In this document: in pieces, positions 24,948 to 36,900 of the stretch | How the letters are laid out: every line of letters begins with the position of its first letter | Numbering within the stretch: the first letter of the stretch is position 1 | Source: Takakia lepidozioides | Lineage: Eukaryota; Streptophyta; Takakiopsida; Takakiales; Takakiaceae | Reading direction: 5' to 3' | Length of the DNA stretch: 64,000 nucleotides | Assembly: GCA_030704615.1 (NCBI GenBank) | Contig: CM060733.1 | Coordinates: forward strand, 54,932,001 to 54,996,000 | The notes under the pieces: model-generated | What the model was told of the DNA's origin: nothing | What the model saw: only the letters and a program-made list of their open reading frames with translations | Databases searched by the model: none | Position numbers and translations under genes: made by a program

Positions 24948-26640
24948 ACAGATAAGTTAAATCAGCCACAATATCAAGGTGATGTTTCTGATTACCATTC
25001 TGGCGAAGGTGTTTTAGTTATTTTTGCATATCATGTTTTAAACCATCATTGACACACACCAAGTCACAAAAGGAGCAATCTACTCGGTTCTCGAACGAAT
25101 ATATAGTGAAGAATGCGCCGGCATTGGTGTCTCGTTGTGTCACAGAACCCACCATGGTGACTCATTGTTTTGAACCACGTCAGGGTCAGGTGGGCCACAT
25201 GCAACCACTGACCCCCCTTACTATGGGCCCATTTTAAGGTCGTAAAAGCTCAGAATTTGAAGATACTTCTAATTACATAAATTTAGCCTATTTGAAGAGC
25301 ATTTTATTAATATCTTAAATGGCTTTACAGGTAAAAGTAAGAACAATTTATGCTTATTTCACTGGTTTGGTGCGCCATGACTGGTGTTTCTACCCTATAG
25401 GTTTTGGAAAGGTAGAATTCCTAATCAAAACGGAAGTGCACATGTAGAGCATGATAGGTATTATTCAAAAACTCTGCATTTTCTGTGATTTTGTCAGCTA
25501 AAATAAATTAGAAAATAAGGATAAAATTTGATGATTAGATAATACAAATGCACTTGTTGATCCTTTGCATTGGCCTGTAGTGGGTTTGGCTTTAATCCCT
25601 TGTGATGTCGTCTGCCTTTGGGTTGGGGTCTGTCGGTCTGTCCCCTCGTATGCCTCATGGCTCAGAAAGGGGGATAATTTCCCCCTCAGGTTTCCTTTTA
25701 TAGAAAAAGAATGAAAAATCCATGTCATTAAGCTATTTTGATTCATAATAAAATTACAGTAGATTTTAAATTAGACCAATGATGGAAAAACCTGGCCGTA
25801 ATTGTGATAAATTTGATTACTATTACTTCCTCATGCGTGAATAAAAAATCTGAGAACCAGATTGGTTCATACCCGTTGTATATGTTGATGGTCGGAAGTC
25901 AGAACTTGGTTGCTTGACAAGATTTGAGCATGGTTAATTGTTAAAATGAATAAAGTTAAAAGTTATATGGAGATATATAAAAATATCATTCATTCTCCTT
26001 TCAGGCCCTTGTGCCCTGGGTTGCATGCCCCTATGTTAGTACACATCTTATTAATTTTCCATGACTATTTTTAATATGATATACATGGCTTCCTTCCCTT
26101 CTCTAAAATTGAAAGAAAATCATGTCGATTTATCCATTTGACCATTCGTCTGGATAAATTATATTATCTCATTTTATTTGGATCACTCTATAACCTCCAT
26201 ATATTAGAATCTGGATACTAGAATCTGAGTATCCGGCAAATTTTCGAAAACTTGTGCAGCTGCTTAGTCACTCCCCCCCCCCCCCCCACGTGCCATCTTA
26301 ATCAGCGGATATTAGAGGTTAGGATTGGTTTAACACCTGGAATCTCCAAGATAAAGAATTTTACATATCTGGAACCGGTGTATATAAACTTAATAGTAGA
26401 ACCGCCCCACACTAGTAATAATACATGCAATTAATCTGTAATTGAAGGAATTATTTGCTTATGTGATTAGTTATTGGCCCTGCCTGACAGGGTAGGAACT
26501 ACGTATCGAATTGGCCAAAGTGCCCTTAACCTCATGAGACTTAATGGGAACATGAAAGTTTTCAGTTCCCAATTGGGCACATGTTACACTCAGTGATAGT
26601 TTACTACAAGACATTTTGAATATTTATATTTGTATTTTAT
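24948..26640. other. AT-rich stretch without a supported gene
   Basis: Only short ORFs. 15 consecutive C occur at 26273-26287. Confidence 0.45.
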
Positions 26641-26755
26641 CTGTTGGGACTTCATTTGGTCTCATATGCCAAGTGAGGTGTCAAACCTCACTTGGGACAT
26701 GGGGACGGTTTTCCCCTTGTGAGGGGTGAGGAGGGCTCATCTTCTTGTAGTGATA
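26641..26755. repeat. LTR-like segment with conserved hairpin, copy 2
   Basis: It matches 7161-7282, including the perfect CCAAGTGAGGT / ACCTCACTTGG stem. It is directly followed by unrelated sequence and then by the repeat at 26835. Confidence 0.6.
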
Positions 26756-26834
26756 ATGAAAGTGAATACAATGGAAATACTCCACTCATGAATCCAGAAT
26801 CACATAAACTAAGTCAAGCCAAGGACACAAATGC

Positions 26835-26912
26835 TTTCTAGGATTGTATGCTTAGAATGTGTGGTGGACAACGATGTATGTTGTGGCACGATGCGTAGGT
26901 GCACGATATCCG
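26835..26912. repeat. Short dispersed repeat, copy 2
   Basis: It matches 6944-7020. Here it lies after the LTR-like hairpin segment, whereas in the first copy it lies before it. Confidence 0.7.
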
Positions 26913-27489
26913 CAAGTGAGGGGTACATAACAATTAAGTTCTTCAAATATTGCACTTAAGAAGGAATGGCCTTTTTAGATGCATTTGGACAAAATTACTC
27001 CAAGCTACCAAAATGTATTAGATCTCATAATAATTTATCTTATTTGGCAGAAGTACATTTACAGTCAAACCTAGTGTTAAAATCGTTTTCATGATTGATA
27101 AAATAATTGTGAGCTGTTGCTCCATGTTTCATTTGAAAAATAAAAAATTCAAGACAAAATAGAATAAAATCCCTACATTTATGATTTGAGTGGAAATTAC
27201 TTAATACTACTAATCAATGATATAACTGATTAATCCACTGATTAATTTATGTTTATATATACCAACATAAAAAAATATCGGTCTATAAATTTTGTCTAAT
27301 TTGACTGAAACATGCAGTAAAAAATTATATCTGGGGTTTTGGATTCCAAGACTAAAAACTCCAACATATCCAATGGTAATTTCCACGAGTTAATGACCAG
27401 AATATAAATCCCACCCCTCAAATCCATGGATTCTTGCCTCATTCTTCTTTTCACCCAACTTGCAGAAAACTTGCATCTCACTTTAACTT

Positions 27490-27785
27490 TATTTTTTTTC
27501 TTTATTTTTTCCTTTTGAAAACAAGGGAAACATTCAGGAGCGACCCCCTCAAAATCAGTCCTTTTAATTATAGTGAGAGGAGAAAATAACCTCCTTTCAT
27601 CCATGAGGCGCCTAGCACAAGCCTAGCTCATGGCCCAAGGGAAGGGGGAAAATGTATATGATGCCAACCCAAAGCTAGTGTAAATAAGAGCCTCTTCCCC
27701 TTGCGGGAGAAGAAGATAGCAGGATTTGGATCTAAATCACCTCGGTGGCACTCAGTACTCTATCCAACTGAGCTACCTACTGCCG
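27490..27785 (-). mobile_element. tRNA-derived SINE
   Basis: Read on the minus strand, the element starts at about 27785 with a tRNA-like head. This contains a perfect pol III A box (TAGCTCAGTTGG) and, about 40 bases on, a worn B box (GATCCAAATCC). It ends at about 27490 in an A-rich tail with AATAAAG-like units. The body matches the copy at 20520-20785. It is not a functional tRNA gene because the arms do not close into a full cloverleaf. Confidence 0.65.
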
Positions 27786-27899
27786 GTGTAACATTTTGCA
27801 TAGAGGCTCTTATTTACGTCGGCTTTGGCTGTCACGACTCATCGTCATCTCTCTCTTTGCATAGAGGTAATATATATATATACTAAAATTGTTCTTAAC

Positions 27900-28508
27900 T
27901 AGTGTGACCTATGTTGTTGAACACATATTGTATCGTCATTTTACTAAATATATTCGTATTTACATTCTATGATCACCATGTGTACCAAACAAATGAACGA
28001 CCAATATTTTAATTTATTTTTCATGAATTTCCAATGACAAAAATACTTGAAATTCAATATCTCCCACATTGCAGGTCCAAAAATTATGAGACCGCCACGA
28101 TGCACCCCAACTCATCGAGGGCTTTCTAGCAGTACCAAGATCCTGGGTGGAGACCTTTGCGGTCAGGGAGATCTCAATGACGAAACAAAACAAAACAAAC
28201 TACCAAATTTAGTACATTGACTAGTGTGGCCTTTGCAGGAAAACCCAATTTACTTATTTTCATGAATTTCCAGTGATAAAAAATACTTGAAATCCAATAT
28301 CTTCCACACCGTAGGTCCATAAATGATGAAATTGCCTCAAGCCCCTCTGCTCATCGAGGGCTTTCCAGCGGTATCAAGAGGTCGGGCAGGGGGCCCAACG
28401 GTTTGGGAGATTTCAAAAATGCTACAAACAATATTATAAATGTCAATATCCCAAAAACAAATTCACATCGTAGGTCCAAAATTTATGAAACTGCCGTGAT
28501 GTACCCTT
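27900..28508 (+). repeat. Dispersed repeat family, left copies
   Basis: Units share TTTCCA.TGA.AAAAATACTT, ATCTCCCACA, GCAGGTCCAAAAATTATGA, CATCGAGGGCTTTC and GACGAAACAAAACAAAACAAA. Two nearly full units lie at about 28020-28245 and 28262-28430. A third starts at about 28440 and is cut at 28508 by the Harbinger insertion; its other half continues at 31772. Confidence 0.8.
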
Positions 28509-28789
28509 GAGTTATCTCCTGCAGCACGATAAAGACACTTGGTCAGCGCCAATCTAGTCTCGCCGCAAAGGGTGGGACCCCGCCGAATAATTTGTGGTGG
28601 GCTGCTCTAATTTGCATTCCCCCGCCAGATTTCACCTATATACTGGGATCCAAACCTGACCCGCTAATATGTTTGGATCCATTTTCTATGTATCTACAAC
28701 CCAACCAGCGTGGCTATTGCACGCACGTTGCCATGACAACGACTCCACCAAGCTCTCGACAAACACCGAAGTACTTGCGGCGACAAAAG

Positions 28790-29610
28790 CACCTGCGGCA
28801 CTTGAAGGTCACAAAGGGGAAGAATTATGTGAATGACCAGGAGATTCAGATTTGCCGTTCGTTTTTGTGTATCATGAAGGACCCAATAGTCAGAGTATAG
28901 TAGAAGAATGAGAGTTTTGGGAGTGCATCGAAGAACACTACAACAAGCCCCACAGACTGAGCGGCGGAGCTGAGTGACCAGTGAGGAGTTTGGATAGCAA
29001 GTGGGGGAGCATCAACATGACACCACAAAACTTGCCGGCGCTCTAGAGCAGGTGGAGGATCTTAATATCAGCGGACATTCAAGCCAAGACAACCCGTTGA
29101 GGGCCTTGGAGTTACAAGCAGAAACAATCAAATAAACGATTCACCTAATATTTACATTGTTGGCTAATCTTAAAGGATTTTTCGAGGTGGGCTGAAGTGC
29201 GGAGGACGTGAGAAAATCAGCGTCTAACAAAAGCAACATGAAGCGCAAGGCAAACAATAGCGTGATCATCAATCTGGATAAAGATGAGGCGAAGATTCTA
29301 GGTGGTTAATTACATGTGCAAACATCGCCAAATACTAGTCCTACAACCACATTTGCAACTACGGAGGGGCATTTCTGTGACCGAGGTGCGACCACAAGGG
29401 TCATGTGCTGCAAAAGAGGACCAAAAGAATGCAAAGGAGCGAGAGGTTGCTATGCAGGCGCAAACCAAGACCACTGAAAACATGGTTGTTGCCACTCGAG
29501 AGAAATCTGAAATTTTGCATGATCAATCTATTATTATGTTATTTTCATTGCCTAAATCAGATGTGCGTGAGTATTTGCGCTTGACAAGGGGGATGAACTT
29601 GGGAAATTGA
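28790..29610 (+). pseudogene. PIF/Harbinger ORF1 (Myb/NAM-associated type) remnant
   Basis: Recognisable pieces are KGKNYVNDQEIQICRSFLC, KDPIV, KNESF, a region around KRKANNSVIINLDKDEA, and the C-terminal AKEDQKNAKEREVAMQAQTK, MVVATREKSEILHDQSI. They follow the order of plant proteins with the NAM-associated C-terminal domain that form ORF1 of Harbinger elements and assist DNA binding. Several in-frame stops separate the pieces, for example after KDPIVRV at about 28900, so it cannot be translated as one protein. Confidence 0.65.
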
Positions 29611-30055
29611 GGCATTGAATTCGGAAAGAAAATAGCAAAGATTCAAGGCGGGGTCAAACTAGGCTCAAAATTGCATTGAAAACTGATGTGCCTCAAAATT
29701 TTGCCCATAACTGAAGGACATGTGCATCGAATAGAGTGAAATTTGAAAACATATTCGAATGGTGAAGCTGTCTTCCCAAAGAACTATCAAACACCTATAT
29801 TGGGCATTGAGTTTGGAGAAAGAAAATAGCAAAGATTCAAGGCAGGGTCAAATTAGGCTCAAAATTGCATTGAAAACTGATGTGCCTCAGAGTTTTGCCC
29901 ATAGCTATGTGGCATGTGCACGAATTGAGTGAAATTTGGAAACAGAGCTAAATGATGAAGCTGTCTTTGCAAAAAACCATTAGGCACATGTGGGCATTGA
30001 GTTTGGAGAAAGAAAATAGCAAAGATTCAAGGCAGGGTCAAAATATGGTAAAATT
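29600..30055. repeat. Tandem ~190-bp repeat inside the Harbinger element
   Basis: AAATAGCAAAGATTCAAGGC occurs at 29630, 29824 and 30014. Two full copies and the start of a third lie between the two transposon ORFs. Confidence 0.8.
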
Positions 30056-30206
30056 GACAACGAGAACACATGTAACATTTTGTTTTCATTGGCTGCCCAT
30101 ATAGGGGTTATCTAATCATGATCCAAGGCTCCAGCTACAGCTCTCAAACATGAACGCGAAGAGAATCAATATTATAAGAATATGTGAGATCCTCTACAAA
30201 CTAAAA

Positions 30207-31330
30207 TCAGGTGTATAGTGAATGACTGTAGTATTTGTTAATCAAAGAGCACCAACTCCTTTCAATGCCCACAAGGTCTGATCTCAATGAAAAATGAGTA
30301 TGATGATCTTTTAATTCTATTCTGCCTTGTATTAATTGCTCGAAGGTCAACCCTATTTGTGGTGGAACCCCTTGTTGTAGCTCAAACAGATTCTCAAGCT
30401 CTACACATTGTTTATCTTTTAGCACCATATTATGCATAATGACACAAGCCATCTTGGATAGTTGCAATCTACCAGTGCCTTGAATGATATTGTACTATCG
30501 CCCAACGTGCTTGAAGCACTCCAAAGCATCATTCAACATGCTTGCGGAAACCTCGTGACAAGTTGCATAATATAATCGCATCTCGTCTTGTGGCCTATGG
30601 ATAGTTTGGATGAAGCAACTTCACGAAGAATAGATCTCGCCTACCAACAAATAGTAACGGTTGTATTCATGCCATTCATAACAAATTGTTAAAAATCATG
30701 TGTTTTATCTCAAAGCAAATTGATCAGGAATGGTGACCTGTCAAGCACATTTATGTCATTGTCCCCCCCCCCCCCCCAGCAAGGCAAAGAAGGCAGCCAT
30801 ATCAAAAGTGACTGATCAACAATCGCTTCCAAAATTATTAATTGATTCTTATCCTTATTTTGGAACTGCTCTTGCCATGCAACTGGGCAATTCTTCTATT
30901 AACAGTGCATATAGTCTATGGACGCACACATTCATGGAAATTAAAGTCCATATTTGAGTTAATCTGCATGTGCTTCTCACCGTCAGCCTTTGTAGGCTGT
31001 CTCAAATAGGTGGACTCAAAGACCTCTCTCACCGCTCTTACAAAACGCTTCATGTTTTCCATTGTAGTGGATTCACATATTCTATAATATTCATCAGTTG
31101 CATCAGCTGCAACTCCATATGCAAGCATGTGAAGTGCATCTTTGCATTTTTGAATAGAGGGCAAGCCAAACAATCTTGAAGCATCCATCTTTTGAACACA
31201 AAAATTATTATGCTCACACACTGCATTCATGATTCTTAAAAATAAAGTACGGTGCATTTGGTTATCTGCAAAATAGTCAGCATAGATGTGCTCATGCCCT
31301 TCATGAGCTCAATTGCACATCACATTTGCA
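30207..31330 (-). pseudogene. PIF/Harbinger transposase (HARBI1-like) remnant
   Basis: The N-terminal part (31330-30916) reads HRTLFLRIMNAVCEHNNFCV, FGLPSIQKCKDALHMLAYG, ADATDEYYRICESTTMENMK and STYLRQPTKAD, which is typical of plant Harbinger transposases. The catalytic middle is badly broken. FGVLQARWAIV and the C-terminal KMACVIMHNMVL with LTFEQLIQGR remain (to about 30207). A 15-C run sits in the broken part at 30763-30777. It is not functional. Confidence 0.75.
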
Positions 31331-31771
31331 GAACGACCTTCCCTCGAGCCTCCATGCTTCCTCCCTATTGGCTCATCATCTTCTATGTTTTGTTGCAGCT
31401 GATATATGAGAATGGTGAGAACTGCATCATCTACAGCGTCATCCTCTTGTGGACGTTTACATTTGGGCCTCCATTTGCTGCCTCCACTGAGCTAGATTCA
31501 TTAATACTCCAAAGTGACAAGAGCACCTGCTTGCGAAAACGAAGAAAACGTTCAGACGGGGCGTGCCTCTAAACAACTACCTACTGCCAATGTAGCGCGG
31601 CGAGCCCCAAACTTGTCAGCAAGGCCAAGATAGCGACACATTAGGCTTGCACAACAAGGGGTTTTTTTTTTTTTTCTACCGGGCCTCCGCTATGTTGGAA
31701 ATTGGCCCTGCCAAGCGGGTCGGTACAATGCATTTGGCGGGGCATTTTGGCTTGCACCGCTCGAGATGCTC

Positions 31772-33620
31772 TTACTCACCGAGGGCTTTCTAGCGGTATT
31801 AAGACTGATCCGGGCGGAGGCCTTACGGTTTGGGAGAATTCAACGACGCTACAAAACAAAACAAACTACCAAACTTAATTTATAGATGTACTGGTCTGTG
31901 TCGTTGAGTACATATTTAACTTTCATGAATCTCCAGTGACGAGAAATACTTGAAATTCAAATTTTTCCACGCTAATATTCTTGAGAAAACCCAATTTGCT
32001 ATTTTTTAATGAATTTCCAGTTACAAAAAGTATTTGAAACTCAAGATCTCCCACACCGCAGGTCCTAAATTATGAAACTGCCTCGATGTACCCATATTCA
32101 TCGAGTGCTTTCTAACGATATGAAGCACTAGGGCTGAGGCCTTGCGGTTTGGGAGATCTCAACAACGCTACAAACAAAACAAAACAAAACCAATTATTAA
32201 ACTTAATATATTGATTAGTGTGGCCTCTACCGTTGGAGCACATATTGTATCGTCGTTTTACTGGGCATATACATATTTTATATTTTATGACCATGTGTAT
32301 CAAAAGACAAATGAAGGGCCACCGCACTCTTCCAGATAAATCAATTCGCTATTTTTCATTAATTTTCAGTGACAAAAAATACTTGAGATTCAAAATCTCC
32401 CACACTACAGCAAAATTTATGAAACCCCCTTCGTGCACCCCTACTCATTGAGGGCTTTCCAATGGTATTGAGCAATGTTGGTCTGGTATATGGGTTTCGC
32501 TAGGTATCAACCCGGGCATCAACCCAGGTCTCTCCTAACCTAACCTATTGTTATCTGTTCCCGTAAACATTTGTAGTACCCTACCAGAAAGTTCTTGAGT
32601 TCCCTGGCGGCCCCCCAAACCCTAACAGGTGGCGGTTAGGGTTCTCCTTTCCCCGCCCCCTACCAGAGCCCGACTCGTTGCTGTAGGTCTATTCGGATAT
32701 CATGTTAATATGCACATATAGACATTATGGATGCAAGGTCTCATGTGTTTATAAGCGCCTCTTTTGGCAGCTTCGGCGGTAGAGATTCAAAAATTTAGAG
32801 ATTTAGGGCTAGGGGCATATACTAGCTGTTTTGATTATAACAATGACACTTTGATTTTCATTTGCGAGATACTATGGATGCAATTCTGATTCAGTGTATA
32901 ATTGTATGGGGGTTGGTATCATATGAGATGAGCATGTTTCCCTTGTGGTTTTCTTGAATATTGAAATGACCATTTGAACAATTCAAATGGTCATTTCAAT
33001 ATTGTTGAATTTGAATACTAGTACCATTTTTAAAAAAAAATACCATATCCGAGTTCATATTTCTAGGTTAGTGACATTCAGATACCATTGCTCATATCCG
33101 GATTGATTTTTTTTTTTTAAAACCACTCCATGCATACCAGATTCATACTTGAAAAAATCAGGGGCTACATTATTGGAAAACCTATCTGCCTTAAAAATTC
33201 AAGATACCAGACCAACACTCGTATTGAGCCCTTGGGCAGAGGCCTCCCGGTTTGGTAGATCTCAACAACGAAACAAAACGAAACAAAACAAACTACCTCC
33301 TTTAATGCATAGACTAGTGTGGCTTCTGCCGTTGAGTAGATACATGACCATGTACCAAAAAATTGATGAAGAGTCAACATTCCCCAAAAAACCCAATTTG
33401 CTATTTTTCATGAATTTCCAATGATGGAAGACACTTGGAGGTCAATATCTCTCATGTCGCAAGTCCAAAAATTATGAAACCGCGTAGATGTACCCCTCCT
33501 TATTGAGGGCTTTCCAGTGGTATCAAGAACCCGAGCTAAGGCCTTACGGTTTGGGAGATCTCAAGGAAGAAACAAAACAAAACAAACTACCAGACTAAAT
33601 ACATAGATACCTATCAATAT
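31772..33620 (+). repeat. Dispersed repeat family, right copies
   Basis: The interrupted unit resumes at 31772 with ACTCACCGAGGGC. Further units start at about 32010, 32340, 33170 and 33400, each with ATCTCCCACA, TCATTGAGGGCTTTC and AACAAAACAAAACAAA landmarks. The sequence between them includes GCACATATTGTATCGTCGTT, also seen at about 27920. Region 32480-33130 inside is not clearly repeat and has no gene; it holds a short inverted repeat ATTGAAATGACCATTTGAA / TTCAAATGGTCATTTCAAT at about 32959-32999. Confidence 0.75.
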
Positions 33621-33689
33621 ATGAAGCGAGACATTTGTTTTGTTTGTTTTGTAGATTTGAGATGTGCCCAACCGGGAGTCCCCAGCCCT

Positions 33690-33830
33690 GGTGCTTGGTA
33701 CCATTGGAGGACGAGGAGGGGTGCACGGGCTTGGTCTCATGATTTTTGGACCTGTGGGGTGGGAGATGTGGAATTTCAAGTACTTTGGGTAGCTGGAAAT
33801 TCGGGAAAAATAGCAAAGTGGGCATTCCTG
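33690..33830 (-). repeat. Inverted copy of the dispersed repeat
   Basis: TCATGATTTTTGGACCTG, GGGAGATGTGGAATTTCAAG and AATAGCAAA are the reverse complement of the family's GGTCCAAAAATTATGA and GAAATTCAATATCTCCCACA segments. The copy lies tail to tail with the unit at 33400-33600. Confidence 0.7.
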
Positions 33831-33905
33831 GGATAGTGGTTGGAGCCTCAACAGGAGAGATATCAAGGGAAAGGCCTCCGGTTCAAATCTGGTCGTAGGC
33901 TCTGT
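33830..33905 (+). mobile_element. Possible tRNA-derived SINE head
   Basis: GATAGTGGTTGGAGCCTCAA (A-box-like) is followed about 45 bases later by GGTTCAAATCTGG (B-box-like). That spacing suits a pol III promoter, and an A-run follows. No second copy was found, so this is tentative. Confidence 0.35.
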
Positions 33906-36900
33906 GGAAAAAAAATGATTAGACTTAGTTGACATTGGACACTCGGGCCTCTACATGGGAGATGTACTTGGATACATGAATAGAAGATTGGACTAGGCTT
34001 AGATGGGCCTCGACATAGGAGACACACTTGGATATAGAGGAAATTGCACTTGGTCTTAGATTTCAATTCTTCACACATGGGCCGCGACATACTTAGATAC
34101 ATATGGGATTGCACTTGGACTTAGATGACACACACTTGGGCCAACGGCACATGCTACCCTAGTATTCTATAGTAATTACAATTTAGAAAAAAAAACAGAA
34201 ACACCTACTTTTCATAACTAAAAACAAATGTCATTACAACACATAGCATCTTTTTTATGCTCTACTCTAGGTCGGGCAACATCACACTTCCATTACGGCC
34301 ATGTCAAGCCCAATTCAGAGGCCCTAATTTTATCTATAGACCTAGTCGTAGTACGAGTGCATGACATGGACCATCTTTTGTGACATTTGACCACATTTTG
34401 TAACGTGCAGTGGCATTATGCATGTCCGTCCTTATTTCCCCATACATGGTCACAATAGGGCCCACCTCTAAAAGGGGCAAGTAGCCGAAAGATGAAGCGG
34501 CTTTAAGTTACGCCTCTTCGGCCGGAGCCTTACATGGTGGCACACAAACAATGCGAAGCCGACGCAATTAATCCGACTTGGATAAATTAGAGCCAAGACA
34601 ATAGTGCATGGTTGGGTTGGGTGAGGCTACTATTGCACGGTACATGCGACAAGCTAATAATACGTCTACTTATACACCTAGGTACCTGGTACCTACCTAC
34701 CTACCTGGGTAACTACAGCTGGCCAGCTTTGGTATTCATACGGAGGTCTGGCCAGCGCACACCTAGAATGGCGATACCTGGCTATACCAACCTGCACTGT
34801 ACGTGTTTCACGTCGCATTATCGCATGATATATTTAGCTTACTCCTTACTGCCCGCGCTTGAGCCCAGGTTCGATCCGCAGATGGCCTGGTTCGAACTCT
34901 GTCCCCAACATACCCGCGGGCCGTGGTCAAACCCTGACCGGCAGTGTCGCGCATGGCAGCGACATGTTGACCTGCGTGCTCGTGTCTGGCACATGCCGAC
35001 CGGCCAGCCGCCCGGCGACTCCTACACCTGCCCACAACATCATCCATACATCCATCCATGCAGTCAGGGTTAGGGGTAAGCTCTATATCACACAAAACTT
35101 ATTCACAGTGATTTTTATTTTTATTTTTATTTTATTTTTCCTTCTTCTCTTATCTTAGAAACGTTGGGTTCTAAGACTGAGGATCATGGATTCATGATTT
35201 CCTCGCATTACAATATTATTATAAAAAATGAAATAACTCTGGAGTCAACTCGGCTCTTTCCAAATTAGTTGAGGAATTAAATTTAAAATGAGAAAAAAAC
35301 ACAATCGTCAGGATGGCATTTATGGATATTGCATGGGTGATAATGATGGCAGCTTTCACTTCAGGTTATTCTGCCTGGTTGCAGCTTTTACGATCCTGCC
35401 AGGTGTGCCCTACGACTCTGGACGTGATTCTTTATCTACTTATCATCATCTATATCTGGTATATAGTAAATACAACGGAAATTAACCTCGACCTTCCATA
35501 TAGGTAACTCTTAATATATTATTAATTGGAATTCCCCAAATAGCACCAATGGATGAAAAATCGACCACGGAACAGAATTAAACTCCATATTTGCATGAAT
35601 TTTTCAATGAACAATGGATGAAAGTAGATCTCTCTCTTCGGCCATTACATAAATAGCTGGTCCCAAGTTCCAATCCCTGTAACCGTAAAATGAAAGAAAA
35701 CTAAAGAGGCGTCCCAAAATAGGTCACAATGAATGAATACATGGGCTCAATGGCGCACACAAGCAAGCGGCCACATGTGTAAAAGAGCGAGGGAGGGTTG
35801 GGGGGTGGGCACGTCTGCTTTAGGCCATGTCTGCTGCCCGGCCCCCCCACCCACCCACCAACCCCCCGGCCCACCCGCCCGCCCCACCCGGCGCGCATTA
35901 TAGCTCCCCGGCCATGCCACGTAGGCAGGCGCGACACTTTCGGCCCGGCTCGCTATATTTTCTCACTAACCCGCCGTATTAAGTTATTAACCCGCCTCGT
36001 AATTCATGCCGCCTGGTATTTGTGCGACTGCCCAGTACTCTGTACGCGAAATAAATGTACATAGGCATACGGGAATACGCCTATGTACGAGCACACGTAT
36101 CTAGGTAGGTTCGTACCCGACAGGGAGTGTCTCTGTCGCAATATATTTTCGTCAGTTGAATGGATGATAAAGTTAGCGGAGGAAGCAAGGACGGACACCA
36201 GCATTCATCGAGTTGTATTATGAGTCGCCGTAACGGACGGAGCCCGTTTGATATTCATCCATGTCCTTTCTCATCTGTCATATCGTCCAGGACGAGATGA
36301 ATGCATCACTTTTTGCCATCGACGTCGCGTCGGGAAATTTGGAGTAACGACCGGTGACACCCGGTGCGAGTGACCGGGTGCTTGCTTGACGGGGCAGGTT
36401 GATATAACGGTAAGCAAACAGGACGAGCGTTGAGGGTCTCCATTCCATTATGGCAAATTGTGTGAGGAGGATTTTTATTTATTTATTTTTAAAGAATTGT
36501 GTGAGGGAAAGTTCCAGTAAGTAAATCGGGAATTAGTTAGGGAGTCGGGACACATGAAAGGGACTAAAAGGGTTTTGGGGGGGAGGTCATAAAGCGCAGA
36601 CGAGAAGAGAGGGAGCGTAATAAGTTCTAAGCAACACGCATACAAACGCGTGGCCAGCGCTGTGAAATTTAAGAAGACCAGCGCTGCTGCCCTTCTCTCT
36701 CCCTCCCTCTCCCTCCTCCTCTTCCTCTCCCTCACTATACTTTGCCCCATTGGCTGTTGTCTGAGTCTGTTTGTACTCTGACACACACGAGCACACGAGC
36801 ACCAAGAGTCGCATCCAGCTCGCACACAGATTCTGAACTGATCTTTGAAGACAGTTTTTTTTTTTTTTTTTTTTTCAGCCTGTGTGTGGAGTGGTTGTGG

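Larger units (their letters stand above)
28509..31771. mobile_element. Degenerate PIF/Harbinger transposon
   Basis: About 3.26 kb with two decayed ORFs in convergent orientation: the Myb/NAM-associated ORF1 on plus and the HARBI1-type transposase on minus. The left end reads GAGTTATCTCCTGCAGCAC and the right end, reversed, GAGCATCTCGAGCGGTGCA, which are related imperfect terminal repeats. The element interrupts a dispersed repeat exactly between GATGTACCCTT and ACTCACCGAGGGC, next to a TT(A), the 3-bp target class of this superfamily. The empty-site sequence in other copies of the repeat supports these borders. Confidence 0.7.

Noticed and set aside
27715-27785. Possible tRNA gene on the minus strand
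   Set aside because: The A box is perfect, but the B box is worn, the acceptor stem does not pair well, and the block is the head of a repeated element with an A-rich tail, so it is a SINE.
35798-36064. 88-codon Pro-rich plus-strand ORF
   Set aside because: It is produced by C-rich low-complexity sequence, with no homologous motif.
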